Source of the DNA: a virus
DNA: 33,771 nucleotides
Strand: one strand, 5' to 3'
IMG/VR virus record: IMGVR_UViG_3300031857_000734
Span: 1-33,771 of that record
Shown here piece by piece: positions 21,706 to 30,672 of the stretch; position 1 is the stretch's first letter; the number at the start of each line of letters is the position of its first letter. The notes beneath the pieces are model-generated. The model ran no database searches. It was not told the origin of the DNA and saw only the letters and a list, made by a program, of their open reading frames with translations. The position numbers and the translations under genes were made by a program.

Positions 21706-21719
21706 GGCTCTGGAGAGCC
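21706..21719 (-). other. hairpin between protease and capsid genes
   Basis: GGCTCT (21706-21711) and AGAGCC (21714-21719) are perfect inverted arms two bases apart, inside the 63-base gap before the capsid gene. This is the largest gap in the head-gene part of an otherwise overlapping block. It could protect or process mRNA to favour capsid synthesis, or flank an internal promoter. No T-run follows, so termination is unlikely. Confidence 0.4.
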
Positions 21720-21723
21720 GAAA

Positions 21724-22797
21724 CTAGTTAGCCAGGGCTGCGCCCCACTTGCTCGTCACAGCAGAGCCGCCTTTGGCTTTCAGCTCTTCCTGCTTCTGCA
21801 GGGCTCTTTTCTTTTCGTCGCTGATCTCGATCCGTGGAGCCGAGGACAGTGCCTCTGGTTCTCCAGCTGCTGCCCGCGTGGCGGCTGCCAGTCGAGTCTC
21901 GAGATCTGCTACCTTGGCCGACAGGTCGGCATTCTCAGCTCGCAGCTCGGTGGTCACCTCGGCAAAGCATTCGGTGATCGATCGGCCTTCCAAAAACCAC
22001 TTCGCGCCGCGATCCCCGAATGTCTCGAGGTACGGCTTGGCCGCGTCCAGAGTCAGGCCAGCAGGAGCCGCAGGGGCCGGAGCTGTGGTCTGATCCTGGC
22101 CAGCTTTTCCCGCTAGCACTTCATCCATAATGTCCCTTCCATAATGCTTGGACAAAAAGGAGCACATCCTTTCAACCACCTCGCGGGGCTCCCGATCCGC
22201 AAAGTGGGTGTTCACAATCCAGCTGGTAAGAGCTGGCAGGCCGGCCATGGTGGTCATATCGAACAAGCCGCCGCGGGTAGCTGCTGGCTCGTCAACGATG
22301 TCGATCGCTCGCAGGCCGTCCAGCCGCAGAGGAATGACTTCGCCTTCTGGCGGTTCCTGATTCATCGAGAAGTGCAGCCTGGTGGCAGCGCTGACCCCAA
22401 AGGCCTCAGGATCCTCCTCGGCCAGGTCCATGACGTAGGTGGCCAGGTCGCCGTTGGGGGTGTCGAAAGCAGAATCGGCCAGCTGCAGATCAGCGTAGAC
22501 CGCATCGCCATCCCGCCTGAAGTTGGTCCACCGGCCAAGGTACTTCCCGAATCCGTCATCACTCATGCTGGGGTGGGTGTACCTGGCCTTTGTGCCTTTG
22601 TTGTACGACCTGCCAAAGTTGACCACCTGGTCGAGAGTGGTCTCATCGACCTCCCAGGGCCGGCTGTCATTGACTCGGCCAAGCTGCATCACCTTGGCAC
22701 CATTGATCCGTCTGGCCTCTCGATCGACTCCAACCATGGGAGCCGCTCGCATGGTGGCCGTCCGAAAGCTTTCAGCTGCTGCTTGAATCGTCGCCAT
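21724..22797 (-). CDS. prohead protease with scaffold-like C-terminus
   Basis: A 357-residue protein. The N-terminal part (about 20-170) resembles phage prohead proteases (U35/S78-like): VGVDREARRINGAKVMQLG, KARYTHPSMSDDGFGKYLGRW with a probable catalytic His, LADSAFDTPNGDLATYVMDLAEEDPEAFGVS, and LRAIDIVDEPAATRGGLF. From about 245 the Ala/Pro linker and Glu/Lys coiled coil (ELRAENADLSAKVADLETRLA) look like an internal scaffold that the protease removes. GAGAGGA before the ATG at 22797 supports this start. It overlaps the portal gene by 26 bases. Confidence 0.78.
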   Translation of the reverse strand: MATIQAAAESFRTATMRAAPMVGVDREARRINGAKVMQLGRVNDSRPWEVDETTLDQVVNFGRSYNKGTKARYTHPSMSDDGFGKYLGRWTNFRRDGDAVYADLQLADSAFDTPNGDLATYVMDLAEEDPEAFGVSAATRLHFSMNQEPPEGEVIPLRLDGLRAIDIVDEPAATRGGLFDMTTMAGLPALTSWIVNTHFADREPREVVERMCSFLSKHYGRDIMDEVLAGKAGQDQTTAPAPAAPAGLTLDAAKPYLETFGDRGAKWFLEGRSITECFAEVTTELRAENADLSAKVADLETRLAAATRAAAGEPEALSSAPRIEISDEKKRALQKQEELKAKGGSAVTSKWGAALAN

Positions 22798-24220
22798 TGT
22801 CTTCCTCTCCGTTGCTTTCGTCTTCGTCATCTGGCTCGTCCGCCTCTTCCTCTGGCTCCATCGATGGGGCTGGCCCTGGCGGTTGCTCAGTGGTGGCCGC
22901 AGACATCCCCATCTCCTCGAGGAATCGCTCCTCTTGAGCCAGCTGGCGGACAACATCCCGCCAATCGTCGCCGTATCGTTCGCGCCTGATCTCTGACCTG
23001 GTGCGCAGTTTGTTCTGGATGGCGAGCACATCGCCTGCGATCTCGTCCTTTGGATTCCACCAGGGCATGCCGGCAGGGATCCAGTCCCATTTCAGGTCAT
23101 CGACGGTGTAGCCTCGAGGCAGCACAAGAGCACCTTCAGCCACCCAGCTCAGGATCTTCCAGACTGTGATTCGATCGAGGATCTCGACGATGTCAGCCCG
23201 TTTGCTTTTCACACTCTGCAGATACTGGATCAGTGCAGCGCGACTGCCAAAGAAATTCGTGAAGCTTTCATCGTAGAAAGACCATGGAATATCTAGGCTC
23301 TTGAGCGCCGCCTGCATGCAGATCGTTAGGAATGCCTGGAATTCCGTGGAGGGGTGCCGGCTCTCCAGGAAATCCATCTTATCCCCTGGATCAAGCTCGA
23401 CCTTTACTGGGCCTCGGCCAAGATCGATCTGATAGCTCGAGCCGACCTCCTCCTCGTCGTCCGAATCCGCCATCTCTCGAGTGATCGCCAGAGCAAAGAG
23501 CTGGGTGATCTTTGCCTTAGCTCTTGCGTAGTCTTTGACCTCCATGCTGTCCTGGAATTCGGCAATGGCCGACACCAGTGGGGAGACCCCGCGCACCTGG
23601 TCGAATGAGTCCCAGTAGGCCAGCTGCATGCAGTTGCCGGCCAGTACCTGCTTTTCTTCCTCATAGCGTCCATCGCTGTGACGTTTGAAGACCTGAACTG
23701 CGGACATTCCACCGCCTGGATTAAGCCGGATTCCATGGGTCCAGTTGGTGCCACCATTGCCATTGATCTGGCTGGTTGGATTCTGGATCCGGTCGCCTTC
23801 GATCCCCTGCAGTTTGCCGTTTACCTTCACCAGGAAGATGTCGCCATCGAGCACCCGCCTGGCCTCGGCCAATCGGATCATGCGCCGCAGGGAATGCCTG
23901 GCCGCGACATCGCAGTTGATCGGCCTGGACCACCAGGCCATCAGCGACTCGAGCCGCTCATTAAAAACCGGATCCTCGGTGCTGGCCTGGAAGGTAAAAG
24001 TGGAAACGAAATCCAGGTGCTTTCTGACTGCCCAGGCAGCCACTGAGTAATTCCGCCAGAGCTCTCGAGCTCCTTCGATCACTCTTTTCCGTTTGGTCGA
24101 ATCCAGCAGTGCATCGCTGGACTGGATCCTGGTGCCAGGGTCCCGCCGCTGGTTGCCAGCTTCGCCTGCGATGTATCGCCCAAAAAGGCCTTGAAGTCGA
24201 TCCTGTACCTGTTTGATCAT
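22772..24220 (-). CDS. portal protein (lambda type)
   Basis: A 482-residue portal, the dodecameric ring for DNA entry and exit. Family phrases are RELWRNYSVAAWAVRKHLDFVSTFTFQ, AARHSLRRMIRLAEARRVLDGDIFLVKVNGKLQGIEGDRIQNP, YWDSFDQVRGVSPLVSAIAEFQD, SLDIPWSFYDESFTNFFGSRAALIQYL and VWKILSWVAEGAL. The C-terminus is a very acidic, Ser-rich tail (EEEADEPDDEDESNGEEDNGDDSSSS), probably disordered. The ATGA overlap with the gpW-like gene and the downstream protease place it in a lambda-like head gene order. Confidence 0.85.
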   Translation of the reverse strand: MIKQVQDRLQGLFGRYIAGEAGNQRRDPGTRIQSSDALLDSTKRKRVIEGARELWRNYSVAAWAVRKHLDFVSTFTFQASTEDPVFNERLESLMAWWSRPINCDVAARHSLRRMIRLAEARRVLDGDIFLVKVNGKLQGIEGDRIQNPTSQINGNGGTNWTHGIRLNPGGGMSAVQVFKRHSDGRYEEEKQVLAGNCMQLAYWDSFDQVRGVSPLVSAIAEFQDSMEVKDYARAKAKITQLFALAITREMADSDDEEEVGSSYQIDLGRGPVKVELDPGDKMDFLESRHPSTEFQAFLTICMQAALKSLDIPWSFYDESFTNFFGSRAALIQYLQSVKSKRADIVEILDRITVWKILSWVAEGALVLPRGYTVDDLKWDWIPAGMPWWNPKDEIAGDVLAIQNKLRTRSEIRRERYGDDWRDVVRQLAQEERFLEEMGMSAATTEQPPGPAPSMEPEEEADEPDDEDESNGEEDNGDDSSSS

Positions 24221-24453
24221 GGGCCGTGGCTGTTGCCTAAGTTGAAGGTAGAGAATCGGGACTTTGCGCGAGAGTAGCGAATCACCTGCTTACGCCACAT
24301 CTCGAGCTCTTTGACCGCAGCCTCGCGCTGATACTGGACATAGGCTCCATCGATCGACACGGAGAAAATTCCAGCCCCAGTGGACAGCTGCTCTTCAAAG
24401 ACAGCCACCATCTTCTTGGCATGCTCGAGTTTTTGGATTCTTTGATCGTGCAT
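24217..24453 (-). CDS. gpW-like head-tail joining protein
   Basis: A 78-residue protein between terminase and portal, as gpW is in lambda. The pattern is a helix (HDQRIQKLEHAKKMVAVFEEQL), a short beta hairpin (GIFSVSIDGAYVQYQ) and a second helix (AAVKELEMWRKQVIRYSRA), matching gpW: helix, hairpin, helix. The start is uncertain. The ATG at 24453 has no ribosome site, while AGGAGAGG lies 28 bases upstream with no standard start codon close after it, so the true start may be upstream and non-canonical. Confidence 0.65.
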   Translation of the reverse strand: MHDQRIQKLEHAKKMVAVFEEQLSTGAGIFSVSIDGAYVQYQREAAVKELEMWRKQVIRYSRAKSRFSTFNLGNSHGP

Positions 24454-24490
24454 GCTGAAATGATATCGTGCCTGATCTTTGATCCTCTCC

Positions 24491-24730
24491 TTAAATCCCT
24501 TGATCTGGTCCAGGATCTGGAGTGATCGGCCAGACCTCGCGCAGGGTAAAAGGGCTCTCGCATGCTTTGCACCGAACGTGATAAAGCTTGATCCGGTTTC
24601 CATCATGCTCAAATTCATGATAAGCGCCGGACTGCTTGAGAACTCCAGCAGCTTGGCTGCAATGTGGGCAAACCGGCATTGTGATCGTTGCCCTCAGCTT
24701 GGGCTGGTCGGCTCGCTTCTTGGTGCTCAT
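24491..24730 (-). CDS. small zinc-finger protein
   Basis: A 79-residue protein with CPHC (about 21-24) and CKAC (about 54-57), a classic four-cysteine zinc ribbon, in VCPHCSQAAG ... YHVRCKACESPFTLREVW. Small zinc ribbons often sit beside terminase genes and may help in DNA recognition or take the place of a small subunit, but this is inference. The ATGA overlap couples it to the terminase gene. Confidence 0.65.
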   Translation of the reverse strand: MSTKKRADQPKLRATITMPVCPHCSQAAGVLKQSGAYHEFEHDGNRIKLYHVRCKACESPFTLREVWPITPDPGPDQGI

Positions 24731-26871
24731 AGATATTCCACCCTCCTTGATCGTTTTGGCTTTGGTCCGTGCGATGGAATCGGTTGCTCTGGAATTGGTG
24801 CTCCAGTTGGAGAGCCTTCAATGGATCCCACAGCAGCGCGAGATTTCCTGATCTTTCGGCCAGACTCGCCCTCTAGTCGGCAGCCTTCGACGCTGGCCGC
24901 CACACAGCAGCCGACCAGGCAATCGAACCAGTGATTATCTGGCCGGTCTGGCTTGTGCTTCCACTCGTCAACTGTCCGCCCTTTACCCTCTGTTCGAACT
25001 GGGTATTCCGCCCGTAGGTGCTTGGCCAGGGTGGCATGCTCGTGCGCGTCGCCCTTGTGCAGCACGAGGCTGCCGCTGGTCCCTGGTTCGGTCGCCAGCC
25101 TGGAATGCAAAAAAGACTTCCAAAAATTGGTATCGAAAAGCACATGCCGGATTGGAATGTCTTTGGCTCGATCGATTCGCCAATGCTGGCCGGTGGCTCT
25201 GCCGAATCGTTTCACATGGTGTGCATTCAGTGGCTCACTGCTTGCCGTGATTCCTCGTCCGTGACTTGGGAAAAGAATCGATCGGTGGAGGCTAGTCCGG
25301 CAGAACTCATAAACCAGGTTCCTCGACTGGCCCCAGTTGGCATCAATCATGATCCGGCTGAATGGCACCTCAGCGCCCGCTGCACTCTTCCACTGCTTAG
25401 TGGCCAGGTGGTGAACCAGGTCTTTTAGTGCCTTGGTCAGCCGCACCTCGAGCGAGTCAGCAGGGTACAGCTTGGAAAGTGTCTTTCTGGCTGTCGACAG
25501 CTTAAAGTTGTTTCCGCGCTGCTGTGGCCAGGCTCCATACTCCACCACTGTGCCGGTGAAGTCAGATCGCCAGGCCACCACCGACCAGAAGAGCATTTCC
25601 TTTTGCACATCGATAAAACCGACCAGCTGGTCGGTGTGCTCCTGCAGCTGCCCCTTGGCAGTGATTCCAACCCGATCACAGATCTCCTTCTCGCCGAGGA
25701 TCGAATCGTCGGCCTGCTTTTCCATGGGATGGTTTTGGTACTCAGCCCAGAAGCTCTCTTCGTCCCTGAAGTAGAGATTCATAGCGTTCTGGATCGCTGA
25801 GAGCTCATCTGGGTTGAATCGCTCGGACCAGGACGCCTCGCAGCCCGAATCCATCGCCGCCTGGTTCTCTCGATAAAACTCAGTCGCCTCCGCCCCTTCG
25901 CCGCCATTCCTCAGGCTGGCTTTCTTTATCTCGTAGTATTCCTGCCACAGGTCCATGTTTGACGGCATGCCATAGAGCAGCTGGGTGCGCTCGCCATGCC
26001 ACTCTGGCGACTGCTGCCGATCGAGGGCAGTATCGGCCAAATCGCCCTTGCGAATGACAGTGCATGGCATGACGCCAGCGATCTTAACCCCAGGCCCAGA
26101 GAGCCCGAGCACATCGCCGTTTATCGTGGCGATCCGGTTATCGGTCTGCAGGTTGCTGTGGGCTGACTCTCGCGTTTGTGGATCGTCAGGGATGACGTAA
26201 TCCGGTCGCAGCACTTCGCCGTTGGGGGTGGTGTACTGCTGGCCTCTGACGTCCCCAGTAATACCGCAGACCGACACCACCGATCCGCTGGCCTTGGATC
26301 CTGGGATCGTTGGCAGGATTAGCAGATTGGACAGCCACTGGATCCCAGTGGGCTCGCCCTGATAGGTCTGACCTCCTGCTCTAGCAGCTCGCCCCTCCAG
26401 TTGCCGGATCGGAAAGCACACCTCGGGGAAGTCCTCCAGTAGGAGGCTGTTAAATCGCAGCTCAGACTTGATCGAGCTGAGCAGCTTTTCTGCCTTGCCT
26501 TCGGTGGCACCGATCAGGCAGGCCCATCGCCGATATCCGTATAGCAGGGACCACAGAGCAGCCGTCACCGCCAGTGTGGTCTTGCCGTTGCCTCGAGGCA
26601 TGGCCAGAGCGAACAGTCCGCCATGCCTCACAGTGATCTCGATCCGGTCGATCACCCGCAGGTGATCCCTGGACCACCCCAGGGAAAAGGCTGCTGGCCG
26701 GTAGGTCTCGCAGAACTGGCGAAAAGATTCAGCACACTTTTTCCGCCGCTTGGGATTCTCGATCTTTGGTAGCTCGCCAATGTCAGATCCGGCTGCGCGG
26801 AGGGATCGCATTCGCTCCGCCATCTTTTGCCGGTGCTGCTCGTAGCTTTTCTTATCCAGCTTGGCTGGCAT
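24727..26871 (-). CDS. terL: large terminase subunit
   Basis: A 714-residue DNA-packaging motor of the lambda gpA-like type. The ATPase region has MPRGNGKTT (about 89-97) as Walker A and other conserved stretches (ALWSLLYGYRRWACLIGATEGKA). A Walker B-like YVIPDDPQT is near 225. The nuclease half has FIDVQKEMLFWSVVAW, FSRIMIDANWGQSRNL and DNHWFDCLVGCCVAA, where acidic residues would hold metal. The last 50 residues are basic and Pro/Ser-rich. No adjacent gene looks like a normal small subunit. It starts at the last base of the fibre gene (TGATG). Confidence 0.85.
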   Translation of the reverse strand: MPAKLDKKSYEQHRQKMAERMRSLRAAGSDIGELPKIENPKRRKKCAESFRQFCETYRPAAFSLGWSRDHLRVIDRIEITVRHGGLFALAMPRGNGKTTLAVTAALWSLLYGYRRWACLIGATEGKAEKLLSSIKSELRFNSLLLEDFPEVCFPIRQLEGRAARAGGQTYQGEPTGIQWLSNLLILPTIPGSKASGSVVSVCGITGDVRGQQYTTPNGEVLRPDYVIPDDPQTRESAHSNLQTDNRIATINGDVLGLSGPGVKIAGVMPCTVIRKGDLADTALDRQQSPEWHGERTQLLYGMPSNMDLWQEYYEIKKASLRNGGEGAEATEFYRENQAAMDSGCEASWSERFNPDELSAIQNAMNLYFRDEESFWAEYQNHPMEKQADDSILGEKEICDRVGITAKGQLQEHTDQLVGFIDVQKEMLFWSVVAWRSDFTGTVVEYGAWPQQRGNNFKLSTARKTLSKLYPADSLEVRLTKALKDLVHHLATKQWKSAAGAEVPFSRIMIDANWGQSRNLVYEFCRTSLHRSILFPSHGRGITASSEPLNAHHVKRFGRATGQHWRIDRAKDIPIRHVLFDTNFWKSFLHSRLATEPGTSGSLVLHKGDAHEHATLAKHLRAEYPVRTEGKGRTVDEWKHKPDRPDNHWFDCLVGCCVAASVEGCRLEGESGRKIRKSRAAVGSIEGSPTGAPIPEQPIPSHGPKPKRSRRVEYL

Positions 26872-28730
26872 CAGGGAGACCCGAGGAGGCTGTTGAGCTC
26901 GAGGGTACCGATGGCATCCTCAGGAATTGTCACATAGACCACCTGGCCGGTTCCCCGCTGGCAAGCATACCGAATGCCAGGAGTCAGGTCGGTAAACTGT
27001 GCCACTCCAGCCCCATTGCTGGTAGTGGTCCTGGTTCCGGTGTCGATCGCCAGACCGGTGGATCCATGGGGCACCGCGGTGGCCTGCATGGACATCGTAA
27101 CCCCAGACTCTGGCAGACCGTTGACCCCTAGGCAAAGCCAGTAGCCTGTGACGCCACCAGGTCCGCTGGGTGTGATGGAGATGGCCGTCAGGGTGTAGGT
27201 CTGGGTCTGGTTCGCGCTGACCACCAGCACTGCGCCGCCAAAGGTCGCATTGGGCGATCCGATCCCCACCACCCAGCTGCCATCATCGACATTGAAGGTA
27301 ATCTGGCCAGAGACGTTGGTCGAGCCGACGTAAGTCTCAGCCGCCTTGGTCAGCCGCACCCTGGCACCCTCCACCGGTGCTCCAGCTAGAAGGACCGTGA
27401 TGGTCACTGTTCGCGCGCCGGTTCCGGTTCCACCACCGCCGCCACCGGTTGGTGCCAGGCTGAGTGCACTGGCCGTCCACTTGGCATTCGGTGTACCGCT
27501 GCCAGTGATCATCGTCACCAGGTCGACCAGGACCGACAGGGCCGCCACTGCATTGGCCACCTCGGTGGCTGCCGAACTGGCGAGGGCATTGGAATCGAGT
27601 GCACCTGTCTGGAATGCCAGGTTGGTGATTACGCCTGGCTGGATTTCGTGGACGTCAGCGCCGATGTGCCCAGCGCCGCTGCCTGTCACCTTCACCGTCC
27701 GATTGTCATTGTCGCTGATCAGGATCCGGTCGCCAAAGGATCCATTGGCGTAGCCAGCGCTCGGCAGAGCATTGAGCACAGCATCCCGATTCTGGTTGGC
27801 CGTGGGGATGTCCCCAACCGCAGCTGGCAGGGCTGGAAGATTGTCGGTCTTTGCTTTGATCGCCTGGAGGACCGTCAGGCTGTCGTAGTCCACCACCGCC
27901 CCAATCCACTCGCTGTACCTCGCCTCGCCACTGACGGTGCCAGAGATCGTGACGCGCAGGCTCTCCGCTGCATGGGTGCTGGCCACAGTGTAGGTGAAGG
28001 TGTACCGACCAGTCGCTGGATTGGAGACCGCCGACAGATTGGCCGATCGGCTTGTGCCAGCTGCATTGGCCGCCGCGATCGTCGGGGTGGAATCAAGGTT
28101 TACCAGCTTGTCTTCGTCGTCTCTGACGATGACAGTGAAAGCATAGACCAGGCTGCCAGACTCTGGGATTTCCATCAGTGGAGCTGCGTAAACATTTACC
28201 TTGGCCGAAAGATTGTTGAGCCCCTGGACTGCCGACAGGATTGAGGCAGCCGTTGCCTCCTTGGCCAGGATGGTGGACGCCTCGATCTGGGCTAGGGTTG
28301 GCCGATTGGTCAAAGTGGTCTCGCTGGCCACCGAGGCTGGCAGTGTGACTGGGGCTCCAGCTGTGATCGCCTGGCCGGCAAACCGCCGAACGTCACCAAG
28401 GCCGTTGGCACTGTCCAATGCCTTATCAAAAAGAGCATCAAAGACAGTGGGCTCCATCACCATGTAATGATGGTTTGACATGCTCATGGCTGAATTGTTG
28501 ACGCTGATGGAGGCCCTGCCGATGGCATCTGTGTTGCCGGTGCTCAGTATGACCAAGTAATAGCCGTTGTGAGAATGAGTGGATGTGGTTGGACTGGCCA
28601 GCGCAGCAGTGCTGCCGACCTTGGTCAAATTAAAATCTCCAACCACAGCAGTGGTGACTGCCAGGCCTGAAGAATCCAGCACAGGCCCAACCAGTACGGT
28701 AGCCGCCGTGTTTTGACGCAAAGCCTGCAC
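26871..28730 (-). CDS. tail fibre / host-contact protein
   Basis: A 619-residue protein that I start at a GTG overlapping the upstream TAG, with GGAGGG 9 bases before it. It opens VQALRQNTAATVLVGPVLDSSG, a common first module of fibres and adhesins. Strand and Ala/Ser-rich repeats and short coiled stretches (AVLQAIKAKTDNLP) follow, then Ig-like sections (SLVYAFTVIVRDDEDKLV, GRYTFTYTVAS). A Gly6 hinge (about 455-463) precedes a C-terminal carboxypeptidase-regulatory-like sandwich (VEGARVRLTKAAETYVGSTNVSG). Receptor binding is inferred from architecture. Its position before terminase is unusual. Confidence 0.65.
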   Translation of the reverse strand: MQALRQNTAATVLVGPVLDSSGLAVTTAVVGDFNLTKVGSTAALASPTTSTHSHNGYYLVILSTGNTDAIGRASISVNNSAMSMSNHHYMVMEPTVFDALFDKALDSANGLGDVRRFAGQAITAGAPVTLPASVASETTLTNRPTLAQIEASTILAKEATAASILSAVQGLNNLSAKVNVYAAPLMEIPESGSLVYAFTVIVRDDEDKLVNLDSTPTIAAANAAGTSRSANLSAVSNPATGRYTFTYTVASTHAAESLRVTISGTVSGEARYSEWIGAVVDYDSLTVLQAIKAKTDNLPALPAAVGDIPTANQNRDAVLNALPSAGYANGSFGDRILISDNDNRTVKVTGSGAGHIGADVHEIQPGVITNLAFQTGALDSNALASSAATEVANAVAALSVLVDLVTMITGSGTPNAKWTASALSLAPTGGGGGGTGTGARTVTITVLLAGAPVEGARVRLTKAAETYVGSTNVSGQITFNVDDGSWVVGIGSPNATFGGAVLVVSANQTQTYTLTAISITPSGPGGVTGYWLCLGVNGLPESGVTMSMQATAVPHGSTGLAIDTGTRTTTSNGAGVAQFTDLTPGIRYACQRGTGQVVYVTIPEDAIGTLELNSLLGSP

Positions 28731-29533
28731 TATGTCAGCCCTCCACAAATTAGCCGCCGCCTGCGGTTGCCACCTGTCACACCTTCGAACGCATTCCGCC
28801 ATCGTTTTGATCTCAAGCCAGAATGCCGGCCATCACGCCACATCTGGTACACCTCAGATGGTGTGTGTACCACATTGTAGACTCTGGCATCGTCCGCTCG
28901 CCCAAGATAAAAGCTGGCTGCTGAAACTCGAAAATACGCGCCAAGACTTAGCCTGTTTAATGTCATAGTCCGAGCAACAGTATCAGACTGCGCCACATCC
29001 AGAACACCGTTTACATAGATCGCAGTCTGGGCTGTGCTTTGACTGACGTAGATATGGGTCCACTGGTTGGAGTTTGTTGTCCTGGTTCCTGTTCGATCAA
29101 TTGTTCCTGTGCCGCCATCCGACCTCACACTCAGGATGACATTCCGGCCAGAATTTATAGTTCCGATGATCCAATATGGATTGTTTGACGCTGAGCTCGT
29201 AAATCCCCAAATCCCTCGATATCCGGTCGTGGAATCGTTGTTTCGAATCCACACCGACATAGCAATGGACTTTGTAGCAGGGATGTTACCAATGCCACCG
29301 CTGCCAACTGATGTGGTTGTTACCACATCGTTTGTCCCATCAAAGTCCAGCGCAACATATTGACCATCCGCAATGTAATCCTCGGATGGTGCCATGTTGG
29401 TCAGTGTTCCACTGCTTCTACCGCCGACTCGATCCAAAAGAATCGTGCCGTATGGAGGCAAGCCAGGCACCCAGGCACAGACTAGGCCTCTTAGTGATGG
29501 GCATCCAGATGTTTTTGGCTTTCGTTTGTACAT
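28730..29533 (-). CDS. LamG-domain virion protein
   Basis: A 267-residue protein with a concanavalin-like (LamG) fold: YVALDFDGTNDVV, ATKSIAMSVWIRNND, QWTHIYVSQSTAQTAIYVNGVLDVAQSD, ASFYLGRADDARVYN, HTPSEVYQMW. These domains bind carbohydrate or protein, so it is a candidate for host-surface recognition. The last 30 residues are Arg-rich (RSKRWRNAFEG, NRRRRL). The ATG at 29533 follows the previous stop by one base; the upstream in-frame start at 29590 would overlap that gene. Codon use is similar to neighbours. Confidence 0.78.
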   Translation of the reverse strand: MYKRKPKTSGCPSLRGLVCAWVPGLPPYGTILLDRVGGRSSGTLTNMAPSEDYIADGQYVALDFDGTNDVVTTTSVGSGGIGNIPATKSIAMSVWIRNNDSTTGYRGIWGFTSSASNNPYWIIGTINSGRNVILSVRSDGGTGTIDRTGTRTTNSNQWTHIYVSQSTAQTAIYVNGVLDVAQSDTVARTMTLNRLSLGAYFRVSAASFYLGRADDARVYNVVHTPSEVYQMWRDGRHSGLRSKRWRNAFEGVTGGNRRRRLICGGLT

Positions 29534-29534
29534 A

Positions 29535-30026
29535 TCAAATCGAATCGTACACTGGCTGGATTCGGATGTAATGATTGCCAGCAGTAGCATTCAGCGCCAC
29601 TGATGTGCTGTGCGTGACAAAGAAGACAACTTTCTCTGGCACATCGCCTCCAAAGATGTCGCTCAGCAGCCGAGGCCCAAACTCCGTGACGAGGTTAGAG
29701 CCTGCTGGCATGGTAGCCTGGTGCACCAGTCGGCAAAAACCAAGTTTTTGCACAGCAGTGGAAATGGTTTCTGCCGAATCTGTTCCGTCAAAAACATCGG
29801 GCCATCCAGTGCCATTCCATCCGATTGCATGGACCTCGATGGATCCCGCCAGGTTGCTTGTTCCGGTCGTGATCTTGCCGGCCACCCATGCATCACGATA
29901 TCCGTTGGCCGTGTTGGTCCATTCGGTGCTTTCTCGGCCAGCAAGGAGGTTAGCATCCGCTGCCAGGCTGGCGATCGTGATGGTAATATCCGACGCGGCT
30001 ACATAGTTGGTCTTTGCGTTTGGCAT
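29535..30026 (-). CDS. virion fibre-associated protein
   Basis: A 163-residue beta-rich protein. YVAASDITITIASLAADANLLAGRESTEWTN and the end VVFFVTHSTSVALNATAGNHYIRIQPVY recall virion proteins that accompany LamG-like fibre genes in planctomycete-type phages. No enzymatic residues are seen. It starts at the stop of the preceding gene (TGATG). Probably a structural partner of the LamG protein. Confidence 0.6.
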   Translation of the reverse strand: MPNAKTNYVAASDITITIASLAADANLLAGRESTEWTNTANGYRDAWVAGKITTGTSNLAGSIEVHAIGWNGTGWPDVFDGTDSAETISTAVQKLGFCRLVHQATMPAGSNLVTEFGPRLLSDIFGGDVPEKVVFFVTHSTSVALNATAGNHYIRIQPVYDSI

Positions 30027-30451
30027 CACTTCCTCGCATTCTGAACCAGGCCGACACCAACAGTCCCAATCCCTTCATGCTCCACCCATGGCACCGTTTG
30101 ATTGGCCATGGCATCGAGCTCGTTCACCACCTGCTGGCTTGCAAAGCCGCAATCCACCAGCCCCTGCAGCATCTGCTTGGTTTCTGCCAGATCCATATCC
30201 ACCGTATCCAGCTTGGTGGAGGTGATGTACTCCAGAATGTTTATCGCCAATTCCTGGCATGGGTTGGATGGATCGGTCTTGGCCAGCTCAAGTTTCGAGC
30301 GATACTGTCGCTGGCTCGCATGAGCGATCACTCGCCAAAGTGGTACTGGTCGCCGCACCTCCACCATCTTGGCCATGATGGCACTGGCAGCCTGCTGATC
30401 GCTCAGCCCCTGATACTGTGGCTTTGACAATTCATCTCGAAGCTTTTGCAT
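30026..30451 (-). CDS. unknown soluble helical protein near lysis genes
   Basis: A 141-residue helical protein. The N-terminal half, MQKLRDELSKPQYQGLSDQQAASAIMAKMVEVRRPVPLWRVIAHA, follows a recurrent phage pattern (LRDE ... YxGxTDxQAAxxxNA) found between tail-fibre and lysis genes, of unknown role. The C-terminus (CGFASQQVVNELDAMANQTVPWVEHEG) is helical too. Start at the TGATG overlap with the holin-like gene. Function is not known. Confidence 0.6.
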   Translation of the reverse strand: MQKLRDELSKPQYQGLSDQQAASAIMAKMVEVRRPVPLWRVIAHASQRQYRSKLELAKTDPSNPCQELAINILEYITSTKLDTVDMDLAETKQMLQGLVDCGFASQQVVNELDAMANQTVPWVEHEGIGTVGVGLVQNARK

Positions 30452-30672
30452 CAGGATTCCTCGCTCTTTCTTTCCGCCACTTCCTTGATCGAAATCCAAA
30501 GACGCTCCCGATCCTCACGGCATTCTTTAAGATCTGCCTTAATTGCTTCGGTGTTGCGCTCCACCTGCTTGTACAAATGCAGCACCACACCAGAGAGAAC
30601 GGATAGGCCACCCAGAAGCAGCCCAACCAGACTGGTGTCTACAGCAGCGATAAGGGTTGGGGTTTCAAACAT
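30451..30672 (-). CDS. holin-like membrane protein
   Basis: A 73-residue protein with one membrane segment (about 10-31, VDTSLVGLLLGGLSVLSGVVLHLY), then a charged helix (KQVERNTEAIKADLKECREDRERLWISIKEVAERKSE) that should be a cytoplasmic coiled coil. This outline matches class III-like phage holins and related superfamily III proteins. It follows the papain-like peptidase gene directly (TGA then ATG) and is a good candidate to control timing or release of that enzyme. It could also be an antiholin. Confidence 0.6.
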   Translation of the reverse strand: MFETPTLIAAVDTSLVGLLLGGLSVLSGVVLHLYKQVERNTEAIKADLKECREDRERLWISIKEVAERKSEES

